Shown: positions 1 to 5,811 of the stretch, piece by piece
Layout of the letters: each line of letters begins with the position of its first letter
Numbering within the stretch: the first letter of the stretch is position 1
NCBI GenBank assembly: GCA_028817255.1
Contig: JAPPQA010000060.1
Span: 1 to 7,072 of the forward strand
Length of the DNA stretch: 7,072 nucleotides
From: Gammaproteobacteria bacterium
GTDB lineage: Bacteria; Pseudomonadota; Gammaproteobacteria; Porifericomitales; Porifericomitaceae
Direction: 5' to 3'
Program-made: the position numbers and the translations under genes
The notes under the pieces: generated by a model
Told to the model about the DNA's origin: nothing
Seen by the model: only the letters and a program-made list of their open reading frames with translations
Database searches by the model: none

Positions 1-14
1 CGCCTCATTTTTCC

Positions 15-177
15 CATCACTCCCCCCTTGAGGGGGAGCCTATGCGGCCCTTGCGGTTGCCTATACAGGTTGCCCTGGGCGGTGGGGCGATAGAGGCGCT
101 TTAGATGCTCCCCCCACCGGCGCGACTTCGGGCTTGCGCCCTCGTCTTGCCGACTCCCCCTCAAGGGGGGAGTGATG
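15..177. repeat. Small inverted-repeat element (MITE/REP-like), 163 bp
   Basis: Positions 15-38 and 154-177 are perfect 24-base inverted repeats. Each arm also folds on itself: CTCCCCC at 20-26 pairs with GGGGGAG at 32-38 around a 5-base loop, and the right arm mirrors this. Inside lies a nested stem, 80-87 (CGGTGGGG) with 112-119 (CCCCACCG). The whole element could form a cruciform or a long RNA hairpin. It starts 60 bases downstream of the nadC stop. I see no clear target-site duplication in the flanks (CATTTTTCC to the left, CATATGATC to the right) and no transposase. Both strands can encode a short peptide containing SPLEGE, which I recall as a common artefact at the ends of predicted proteobacterial proteins. 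That would fit a dispersed non-coding repeat. It could also end nadC transcription, although no T-run follows either hairpin. Confidence 0.75.
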
Positions 178-236
178 CATATGATCCGCTTTTCTTGTCC
201 TCGATTGCGTAACGGCTTGCCACCATAAAGAAAGAA

Positions 237-1157
237 CTAAGACCCCCCCGCGCCATCCAGGCGCAGGGAGAAGTCCACGGCCCGCACGTCTTTGGTGAGC
301 GCGCCGCAGGAGAGAAAATCCATGCCCAGTCCGGCAAGCTCCGTCACCGCGGCGAGCGTCACGCCGCCGGAGACTTCGAGCTGCGCCCGCTGCCTGCTGT
401 CGCGCACGGCGGCGGCGATCTGCGCGGGGGAGAAGTTGTCCAGCAGAATGCGTTCCGCCCGCTGCTCCAGCGCCTCTTGCAACTGCCGCGGATTTTGCAC
501 CTCGATCTCGACCGGTCGCGCCCCGTGGCGTTGCCGGGCGGCGCGCAACGCCGCCGCGACGCCGCCCAGGGCGGCGATGTGGTTCTCCTTGAGCAGGATG
601 GCCTCGCCCAGGTTGCGGCGATGGTTCCGGCAGCCGCCGCAGGCCACGGCGTATTTCTGCGCGCTGCGCAATCCGGGCAGGGTCTTGCGGGTGTCCAGGA
701 CGCACGGCGCCGCCGGCACTCCCGCCCGCTCCGCCGCCGTCGCCGCCGCCGCTGCGAAGGCGCGGGAGATCGTGGCCGTGCCGGAGAGCAGCTGCAGGAA
801 GTTCAGGGCGGTGCGCTCTCCCGACAGTAGCGCCCGGGTGGGCCCCTGCAATCGGCACACGACCTGGCCGGCGGCGATCCCTTCGCCATCGTTCCGGCGC
901 CAGGCGCATTCGATCCCGGGGTCTATGCTGCGAAACACCTGATCGAACCAGGCCGTCCCGCACAATACGGCGTCTTCCCGGCTATAGACCGCGGCCTCGC
1001 AACGGTGCCCGGCGGGGACCAGGGCGCCGGACGGGTCGTTGTCGCCCCAGTTTTCGCCCCAGTCCGCGCCCAAGTCTTCGCGCAGCGCCGCGGCGACTTG
1101 GCGCTCCAGGTCGTCGGGCAGGGCGGGGCGCGGCGCGGCGGGGCCTGCCCCGCTCAC
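237..1157 (-). CDS. nadC: Quinolinate phosphoribosyltransferase (nicotinate-nucleotide pyrophosphorylase, carboxylating)
   Basis: This cytoplasmic enzyme joins quinolinate and phosphoribosyl pyrophosphate to give nicotinate mononucleotide, CO2 and pyrophosphate, the step where the de novo NAD route meets the common pathway. The product is 306 residues, close to the usual size of about 300. Visible family blocks are ERTALNFLQ (114-122), LDTRKTLPGLR (154-164) with K168, GGCRNHR (174-180), KENHI (190-194), VEIEV (217-221), LLDNFSP (238-244), and SGG (263-265) followed by SCGALTKD. The basic and acidic residues of the substrate pocket are therefore present. The start is a GTG at 1157-1155 overlapping the symporter stop (GTGA). 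No Shine-Dalgarno is visible, so translation probably depends on coupling to the upstream gene. One oddity is a 12-bp tandem duplication giving the repeated WGE/WGD near residues 33-39, in the loop before the N-terminal D-x-S/T motif. nadC is the last gene of the minus-strand run. Confidence 0.96.
   Translation of the reverse strand: MSGAGPAAPRPALPDDLERQVAAALREDLGADWGENWGDNDPSGALVPAGHRCEAAVYSREDAVLCGTAWFDQVFRSIDPGIECAWRRNDGEGIAAGQVVCRLQGPTRALLSGERTALNFLQLLSGTATISRAFAAAAATAAERAGVPAAPCVLDTRKTLPGLRSAQKYAVACGGCRNHRRNLGEAILLKENHIAALGGVAAALRAARQRHGARPVEIEVQNPRQLQEALEQRAERILLDNFSPAQIAAAVRDSRQRAQLEVSGGVTLAAVTELAGLGMDFLSCGALTKDVRAVDFSLRLDGAGGS
1042..1065. repeat. 12-bp tandem duplication inside nadC
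   Basis: The 10-mer TCGCCCCAGT occurs at 1042-1051 and again at 1054-1063, exactly 12 bases apart. On the coding strand this gives two successive copies of an N/D-W-G-E/D tetrapeptide, so the frame is kept. It lies in a surface-type loop that varies in length among NadC proteins. Confidence 0.7.
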
Positions 1158-2506
1158 GTCTGGGGGTCGGCGAAGTACTGATCCCGCAATTTCTTGACCA
1201 GGCCGGCCAGCAGGATCACGGCGATCAGGTTGGGCAAAGCCATCAGCAGGTTGGTGATGTCCGCGATGTTCCATACCAGCTTGAGCGAGACCAGGGAGCC
1301 GACGAAGACCAGCGCCACGAACAGCAGGCGGTAGGGCAGCACGGCGCGTTGGCCGAACAGGTAGAGGGCGCAGCGGTCGCCGTAGTAGGACCAGGCGATG
1401 ATCGTCGAGAAGGCGAACAGGGTCAGCCCCACGGCGACGATCCAGCCGCCGACGGCGCCGAACTCCAGGGTAAAGGCGCGCGCCGTCAAGGCGGCGCCGA
1501 TCCGCTCGGTGTCCTGGCCGTCCAGGCTGCCGGAGATCAGGATCACGAAGCCCGTGATGCTGCAGATGACGAGCGTGTCTATAAAGGGGGTCAGCATGGC
1601 CACCAGCCCGCCGTGGAAGGGCTGCCGGAAGCGGGCGGCGGCCATGGCCATGGAGGAGCCCAGCCCCGCCTCGTTGGAGAACAGCCCGCGGGCGACGCCC
1701 CAGCGGATCGCCTCGCCGATGGCCGCCGCCCCCGCCGCCTGGGGGTTCAGGGCATGCTGGAGCACGGTCCACAGCACGGCGGGGACTTGATCCAGGTGGC
1801 GCAGCACCACCGTCAGTCCGGCCCCCAGGTAGAGCAGGCACATGAAAGGGACCAGCGCGGTTGCGATGGCCGCGATGCGCCGCACGCCGCCGATAATGGT
1901 CAGGCCCACGCCGACGGTCAGCGCCAGGGCTAGCGGCCAGTTCGGGACGCTTCCGGCGGGGCGCAGTTCGCGCAGCGCGTCTATGATGGAATTGGCCTGC
2001 ACCATGTTGCCGATCCCCAGGGAGGCGATCATGGCGAACAGGGCGAAGGCGGCGGCGGCGCGGCGCATGCCCAGGCCGTCGGCGAGCACGTACATTGGAC
2101 CGCCCGCCACCGCGCCGGTGGCATCCACGCGCCGGAAGTGCAGGGCCAGGGTGCACTCGGCGAGCTTGGTCGCCATGCCCGCAAAGGCCGTCAGCCACAT
2201 CCAGAACAGGGCGCCGGGGCCGCCCAGGCTGATGGCGGTCGCCACCCCGGCGATGTTGCCGGTGCCGACCGTGGCCGACAGGGTGGTGTTCAGCGCCTGC
2301 CAGCCGGAGATATCCCCCGTGGCCTGTTCCCGGCGCCGCAGCAGCCGCAGCCCGGCCCGAAACCCCCAGATCTGTATGAACCCCAGCCGCACGCTCAGAT
2401 AGATGCCGGTGCCGAGCAGCGCCAGCAGGGTGACGGGGTTGTTCCACAGCAGGCCCGCCAGTTGCCCGGAGAGCGCCGTCCAGTCCGGCCATTGTTCCCA
2501 GGGCAT
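1154..2506 (-). CDS. Sodium:alanine/glycine symporter, AGCS family
   Basis: This is an inner-membrane carrier that takes up alanine, glycine or a related small neutral amino acid with sodium. The product is 450 residues, normal for the family, with about ten or eleven hydrophobic segments. Family signatures are GTGNIAGVATAI (81-92), GGPGALFWMW (95-104), GGPMYV (135-140), and ARGLFSNEAGLGS (272-284), followed by a hydrophobic stretch containing D310. The ATG at 2506 begins MPWEQW and lies 3 bases after the stop of the retropepsin-like gene, with only a weak AGAG upstream. Its TGA overlaps the GTG of nadC. The family assignment is firm. The exact substrate (L- or D-alanine, glycine) and the coupling ion cannot be read from the sequence. 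Close packing with nadC suggests co-expression, but a functional link is only inferred. Confidence 0.95.
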   Translation of the reverse strand: MPWEQWPDWTALSGQLAGLLWNNPVTLLALLGTGIYLSVRLGFIQIWGFRAGLRLLRRREQATGDISGWQALNTTLSATVGTGNIAGVATAISLGGPGALFWMWLTAFAGMATKLAECTLALHFRRVDATGAVAGGPMYVLADGLGMRRAAAAFALFAMIASLGIGNMVQANSIIDALRELRPAGSVPNWPLALALTVGVGLTIIGGVRRIAAIATALVPFMCLLYLGAGLTVVLRHLDQVPAVLWTVLQHALNPQAAGAAAIGEAIRWGVARGLFSNEAGLGSSMAMAAARFRQPFHGGLVAMLTPFIDTLVICSITGFVILISGSLDGQDTERIGAALTARAFTLEFGAVGGWIVAVGLTLFAFSTIIAWSYYGDRCALYLFGQRAVLPYRLLFVALVFVGSLVSLKLVWNIADITNLLMALPNLIAVILLAGLVKKLRDQYFADPQT

Positions 2507-2509
2507 GGC

Positions 2510-3037
2510 TCAGCGTCTCTTTTGCTTGAGGATCATTTCGTCGCCGCGGTGACTCCATTCCAGCGGGCCCAGGAAATTCATGCCCAGCAGCACCTCGCCG
2601 CGGCGGCGGGGATCGATGCCGGCCCGCAAGTCGCGCAGGGAGATGGGACCCAACTCGATGCGGTCAATCCGCGTCGCGTAGATCTGCGCCGGCCCCGCGG
2701 CGGTGCTGGTAAGCAGGGCGGGGCCGCGCTCCAGCTGCAGCCGCTGCATGAGCGACTCCGGCACGCTGATCATCGTCGCCCCGGTATCCACCAGCAGCTG
2801 CACCGGTTCGCCGTTGATGCGCCCGGTCGCGATGTAGTGTCCGGCAGGATTGCGCCGCAGGGTTACGATGATTTCTTCGTCCGTGACCAGGCTGGCGACC
2901 TCCCGGTTCGGGTGGTCGCGCTGTTGCTGCCATTTGCCGAAGGCAAAGGTCAGCAGCGCCAGCGCGCACAGCCAGGCGGCGATCAACATGCCTTTGCCCA
3001 GCGGCGCGGCCGGTTTGACGGTGGGTGGGGGGAACAT
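2510..3037 (-). CDS. Membrane-anchored retropepsin-like aspartic protease family protein (clan AA)
   Basis: The product is 175 residues: a short N-terminal tail, one hydrophobic segment at about 17-33, a linker, and a single retropepsin-like domain at about 55-175. The domain has the aspartic protease triad as LLVDTGAT (81-88, catalytic Asp84) and the later VLLGMNFL block (149-156) that closes the family fold. The architecture fits the proteobacterial group described as TIGR02281/clan AA, which acts, if active, as a dimer of half-sites outside the cytoplasmic membrane. The biological substrate is unknown. I took the ATG at 3037. An internal ATG at residue 17 has a better-placed purine stretch (AAAGG) but would leave almost no residues before the membrane segment. 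The gene lies 37 bases after egtB and 3 bases before the symporter, so it looks like part of the same transcript. Confidence 0.88.
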   Translation of the reverse strand: MFPPPTVKPAAPLGKGMLIAAWLCALALLTFAFGKWQQQRDHPNREVASLVTDEEIIVTLRRNPAGHYIATGRINGEPVQLLVDTGATMISVPESLMQRLQLERGPALLTSTAAGPAQIYATRIDRIELGPISLRDLRAGIDPRRRGEVLLGMNFLGPLEWSHRGDEMILKQKRR

Positions 3038-3058
3038 GGTTCTAATGGAGACCTGATC

Positions 3059-3075
3059 GGGCCTTAATAGGGCCC
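3059..3075. repeat. Small GC hairpin between egtB and the retropepsin-like gene
   Basis: GGGCC at 3059-3063 can pair with GGCCC at 3071-3075 around a 7-base A/T-rich loop. In the minus-strand transcript it covers the egtB stop codon. The stem is short and has no following U-run, so it is not a convincing terminator. It may be a mild processing or attenuation signal, or chance in a GC-rich genome. Confidence 0.35.
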
Positions 3076-4355
3076 TAATCGTAAGCCAGCCGGACGCCGG
3101 CGAATAAGTGGCGCGTGCCGGGCAGGTAATAGTTGCGGAAGCTGTGCCGGCGGATCTCCGGTTGGGTATGACGGCTGCCGCCGCGCAACACGCGGTGTTC
3201 GCCGTCGAAATACGGGGTGGAGTAACCCATGTAAGGGTAGGGGCGGAAGCCGGGGTAGGGGTGCAGGGGGTTCGCGCACCACTCCCACACCTGGCCGACG
3301 CCGTCCAGCAACCCCTGGCGCCGGGCGGCCTCCCATTCGTATTCGTGCGGCAGCCGCCCCCGGTTCCAGGCCGCGAAGGCGCTGGCCTCGAAGTGGCTGA
3401 TGCCGTACACCGCGGCCTCCGCCCGCAACGGCTCCGCGCCCCCGGGGCCGACGGCATACCAGTCCCCGTCTCGCGCCTGCCGCCAGTATTCCGGCGCCTC
3501 GATGCGTTGGCGCAGGCGCCATTTCCAGCCGCGCGGGCTCCAGTATTCCCGCCGCCGGTAGCCGCCTGCCTCCAGGAATTCCAGGTATTGCGCGTTGCTG
3601 GCCGGCCTGCGTTCCAGCGTGACGGCGCCCAGTGTCGCATATACGGCGCCGTACTCGTTGTCGTAGGGGGCATGGGGGTTGTCGGCGCCGATGCGGTAGC
3701 GTCCCGGCGGCAGAGTCACGGTATCCCGTCCGGGGGCGCATCCGCAGGGATGCCCGTTGCGCGTCGCATTGCGCGTCGCGGGCCGTCCCCCGCCCGCGAT
3801 TTTGCTCCGGCCTGCGCTGGCCGTGTTTTCGTCGCCTCCCCGGCCGTTGCGCGTCTCTCCGTTATGCGCGCGGCTCTCCTCCTTCGCTTTCTGCAACTGC
3901 GCCTCGATCATGCGCAGGGTCTCGTGGTGCTGGGCGTAATGCTGGACCAGAAAATGGAGCAGGTAGTGCCGGTCCAGCAGTTTCCGCTCGTCGCCGCATG
4001 CCCGCAATTCCTGCAGCCGCTGCCGGTTCTCCCGTTGCCGCATCCCCGCCCATGCCAGCATTTCGTCCAGTGCCAGCAGCCGGCCGCCGCGGATCCGTTT
4101 GGGAGAGCATTCCGGCGCGTACAGATCCCTGCCGCGCGCGGCTTGCGTCGCCGCGGTCTCCGGCGTCCCCCGCGGCAGGAGCGCCTTGCCGATCCAGTAG
4201 TCTTCGGTGTAAACGCAATGCCCCAGGTGCCAGCCGCCCGGGCTTAGCTCGGGATGGAACTGGCGGCGATAGCGCTTGGGACCCAGGGCGGCCACCCGCT
4301 GCCCCATACTCTTCTGCAAGCCGCTCAGGCGGTGCAACAGCCTCTCGGCGCTCAC
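3075..4355 (-). CDS. egtB: EgtB-like non-heme iron sulfoxide synthase (DinB_2 plus FGE-sulfatase domains)
   Basis: EgtB enzymes use iron and O2 to join the sulfur of cysteine or gamma-glutamyl-cysteine to the imidazole of hercynine, the central step of ergothioneine synthesis. The product is 426 residues, typical for the family. The N-terminal DinB-type domain (about 5-155) has the expected three iron-binding histidines: H46 in the SP-x-x-WHLGH block and H139/H143 in QHYAQHHET. A linker rich in Gly, Arg and Asn (about 156-210) contains a 12-bp tandem repeat. The formylglycine-enzyme-like domain (about 211-426) shows VWEWC, PYPGF, STPYFDGEH, VLRGGS and a closing FAGVRLAYD. The GTG start overlaps the egtC stop (GTGA) and has a strong GGAGGAG site about 6 bases upstream. 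Residues 408-415 (NYYLPGTR) differ from the mycobacterial form I recall, which carries Asp and Arg for gamma-glutamyl-cysteine. Substrate choice is therefore uncertain, and SenA- or OvoA-like relatives should be considered. Confidence 0.9.
   Translation of the reverse strand: MSAERLLHRLSGLQKSMGQRVAALGPKRYRRQFHPELSPGGWHLGHCVYTEDYWIGKALLPRGTPETAATQAARGRDLYAPECSPKRIRGGRLLALDEMLAWAGMRQRENRQRLQELRACGDERKLLDRHYLLHFLVQHYAQHHETLRMIEAQLQKAKEESRAHNGETRNGRGGDENTASAGRSKIAGGGRPATRNATRNGHPCGCAPGRDTVTLPPGRYRIGADNPHAPYDNEYGAVYATLGAVTLERRPASNAQYLEFLEAGGYRRREYWSPRGWKWRLRQRIEAPEYWRQARDGDWYAVGPGGAEPLRAEAAVYGISHFEASAFAAWNRGRLPHEYEWEAARRQGLLDGVGQVWEWCANPLHPYPGFRPYPYMGYSTPYFDGEHRVLRGGSRHTQPEIRRHSFRNYYLPGTRHLFAGVRLAYD
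3757..3780. repeat. 12-bp tandem repeat in the interdomain linker of egtB
   Basis: TTGCGCGTCGCA at 3757-3768 is followed directly by TTGCGCGTCGCG at 3769-3780, with 11 of 12 bases matching. It encodes ATRNATRN at residues 193-200. A partial third copy, TTGCGCGTC, lies at 3845-3853 within the same linker. The linker seems to have grown by slippage or local duplication without breaking the frame. Confidence 0.75.
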
Positions 4356-5128
4356 AGCGGCTCCTCCGCGACGACCTCGCCGCTCTCCAGGACCAGCAGG
4401 CAGTGTTCCGGGACGCAGCGCCAATTCGGATCCGGGTCGAGCCGCTCGGAGGCCACCCGCACCGCTCCCGGGAGCTCTGCGCTGCCGGTGCAATAATAGA
4501 GGGAGGGGCAGTCGCCGTTCAGGGCGTGGCGGCTGACCAGCAGGCGTTCCCCGTGCGCCAGGATCACGTTGAGCAATGCCTTCCGCTGTTGCATCATCTC
4601 CGCGAGTTCCTGCCAGGCGGCGCGCAGGGCAGCGGTCGTCATCCCGTTCGCCGGGGAACGGTGGCGGAGGATCAGGGCGAGCAGGTATTCGGAGTCGCTG
4701 CTGCCTTGTATCCGCGCTTGCGCCGCGGCGGGCAGGCAATGGTGGAACTGGGCGCGCAGCCCGTCGTTAAAGTCTTGCAGATATCCGTTGTGCAGGTACA
4801 TCAGGTCGTCCTGCAGGAAGGGTTGCGTATTGGCCGTATTCACGGCCTGCCCGGGTGTGGCGCTGCGTACATTCGCCAGCCACAGAGGGCTGCGCAGCGA
4901 GATCGCGAGGCCGGGCAGGTTGCCGTCCGCCCAGATCGGCTGGGTGCAGACGTAGGTCGCGGGTTGTCCCTGCTCCGTGCGCCAGCCGAAGCCATACCCG
5001 TCCGCGTTCAGTACGGCCTCCCGCATTTCCCGCGGCGCCCAGGATTGCCGGTACAGGCTGTGCTCCGGCGCCAGCAGGAAGCGTTGCAGGTCAAGCGGTG
5101 GCCCCAGGTAGGCGGCAAGGCGGCACAT
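4352..5128 (-). CDS. egtC: EgtC-like class II glutamine amidotransferase (gamma-glutamyl hydrolase of ergothioneine synthesis)
   Basis: In mycobacteria EgtC removes the gamma-glutamyl group from the sulfoxide made by EgtB, leaving hercynylcysteine sulfoxide. The product is 258 residues, a normal length. It is an Ntn-type hydrolase: Met1 is followed by Cys2 (MCRLAAYLG), the nucleophile exposed when Met is removed, which fixes the start. Other class II glutaminase blocks are NADGYGFGW (41-49), VRSAT around R88, NTQPF (100-104), LHNGYL (112-117, oxyanion Asn114), and SSDSEYL (143-149), the usual acidic pair. The gene overlaps egtB by 4 bases and is first in the minus-strand run. No Shine-Dalgarno is visible, but TATATC ends 5 bases before the ATG, so a leaderless mRNA is possible. 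No egtD, egtE or egtA is present here. Confidence 0.92.
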   Translation of the reverse strand: MCRLAAYLGPPLDLQRFLLAPEHSLYRQSWAPREMREAVLNADGYGFGWRTEQGQPATYVCTQPIWADGNLPGLAISLRSPLWLANVRSATPGQAVNTANTQPFLQDDLMYLHNGYLQDFNDGLRAQFHHCLPAAAQARIQGSSDSEYLLALILRHRSPANGMTTAALRAAWQELAEMMQQRKALLNVILAHGERLLVSRHALNGDCPSLYYCTGSAELPGAVRVASERLDPDPNWRCVPEHCLLVLESGEVVAEEPL

Positions 5129-5132
5129 AAGC

Positions 5133-5138
5133 GATATA
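5133..5138 (-). promoter_or_regulatory. Possible -10 element for egtC, giving a leaderless transcript
   Basis: On the minus strand TATATC at 5138-5133 lies 5 bases before the egtC ATG and would place the transcription start at or next to the start codon. No good -35 hexamer is seen 16-18 bases upstream, so an activator or another sigma factor might be needed. On the opposite strand the same A/T patch reads TATACT (5135-5140) and could serve ampD. Both are weak candidates. Confidence 0.3.
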
Positions 5139-5140
5139 CT

Positions 5141-5156
5141 CGGCGTATCGGCGTAT
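5141..5156. repeat. 8-bp tandem repeat in the egtC/ampD divergent region
   Basis: CGGCGTAT occurs twice with no gap, at 5141-5148 and 5149-5156. It lies directly upstream of the putative -10 patch and midway between the two divergent starts. It could be a pair of regulator half-sites on the same face, or a product of slippage. Confidence 0.6.
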
Positions 5157-5174
5157 TGAGTCGCGTTCGACGCT

Positions 5175-5194
5175 GGCGCGGCGTTCGCCGCGCC
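5175..5194. promoter_or_regulatory. 9-2-9 perfect palindrome just upstream of ampD
   Basis: GGCGCGGCG at 5175-5183 and CGCCGCGCC at 5186-5194 are exact inverted copies separated by TT. In RNA this is an 8-bp stem with a GUUC tetraloop, ending 11 bases before the chosen ampD ATG. It occupies the place where a ribosome binding site would be expected, and none is visible. It may be an operator for the divergent pair, or an mRNA hairpin limiting ampD translation. Confidence 0.5.
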
Positions 5195-5205
5195 GATTTG
5201 TGACC

Positions 5206-5811
5206 ATGAATCGTAGCAAGCGCAAAACCGCCTGCCAAGCGCCCGCTCCCGGCGCGCCTGGCCTGGATGCGGACGGCGGGTGGCTGCGGGGCGCGCGGCG
5301 CCTCGTCTCTCCCAACCAGGACGCCCGGCCCGCCGGGTGCGAGGTGGAGCTGCTGGTGATCCACGCCATCAGTTTGCCGCCGGGAGAGTTCGGCGGCGGC
5401 CACATAGACCGGCTGTTCACCAATACCCTGGACTTTCGGGCGCACCCCGGTTTTTCCTGGTTGCAGGGGCTGCGGGTCTCCGCCCATCTGCTGATTGACC
5501 GTTCGGGGGCCGTGACCCAGTACGTGCCCTTTCTACGGCGCGCCTGGCATGCAGGCAGCTCCGCTTTTTGCGGTCGTGCCGACTGCAACGATTATTCTAT
5601 AGGCATTGAGTTGGAAGGCTGCGACCAGAGCCCCTATGAGCCCTGCCAGTACCGGGTTCTGGCCGGCATCACCGCTTTGCTGCAACGGCGGTGGCGCGGC
5701 CTGCGCCGCGACCGCATCGTCGGTCACTGCGACATCGCCCCCGGCAGGAAGACCGATCCCGGGCCGCACTTCGAATGGGATCGCTATCACCGGTTGCTGG
5801 ACCGGGCCTAG
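5206..5811 (+). CDS. ampD: 1,6-anhydro-N-acetylmuramyl-L-alanine amidase AmpD
   Basis: AmpD is a cytoplasmic zinc amidase that cleaves the bond between anhydro-muramic acid (or its disaccharide) and the stem peptide during cell-wall recycling. By controlling anhydro-muropeptide levels it affects AmpR-driven beta-lactamase expression where that system exists. The product is 201 residues from the ATG at 5206, slightly longer than the usual 180-190 because of an extra N-terminal tail of about 15 residues. Zinc ligands are H53 (VIHAISLPPG), H174 (GHCDIAPG) and D184 (RKTDPGPHF), with the catalytic helper K182. E135 (IGIELEG) and the FRAHPGFSWL, VSAHLLIDRSG and RAWHAG blocks are also typical. There is no signal peptide, as expected for the cytoplasmic form. 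A GTG at 5200, in frame, is an alternative start. Neither start has a clear Shine-Dalgarno. The TAG stop shares CTAG with the opposing rhomboid gene. Confidence 0.95.
   Translation: MNRSKRKTACQAPAPGAPGLDADGGWLRGARRLVSPNQDARPAGCEVELLVIHAISLPPGEFGGGHIDRLFTNTLDFRAHPGFSWLQGLRVSAHLLIDRSGAVTQYVPFLRRAWHAGSSAFCGRADCNDYSIGIELEGCDQSPYEPCQYRVLAGITALLQRRWRGLRRDRIVGHCDIAPGRKTDPGPHFEWDRYHRLLDRA

Noticed and set aside
61..963. Minus-strand frame opposite and across nadC containing the SPLEGE peptide
   Set aside because: It is a shadow frame. The true gene in the region, nadC, carries all the family motifs in another frame, and the SPLEGE part is the translated inverted-repeat element.
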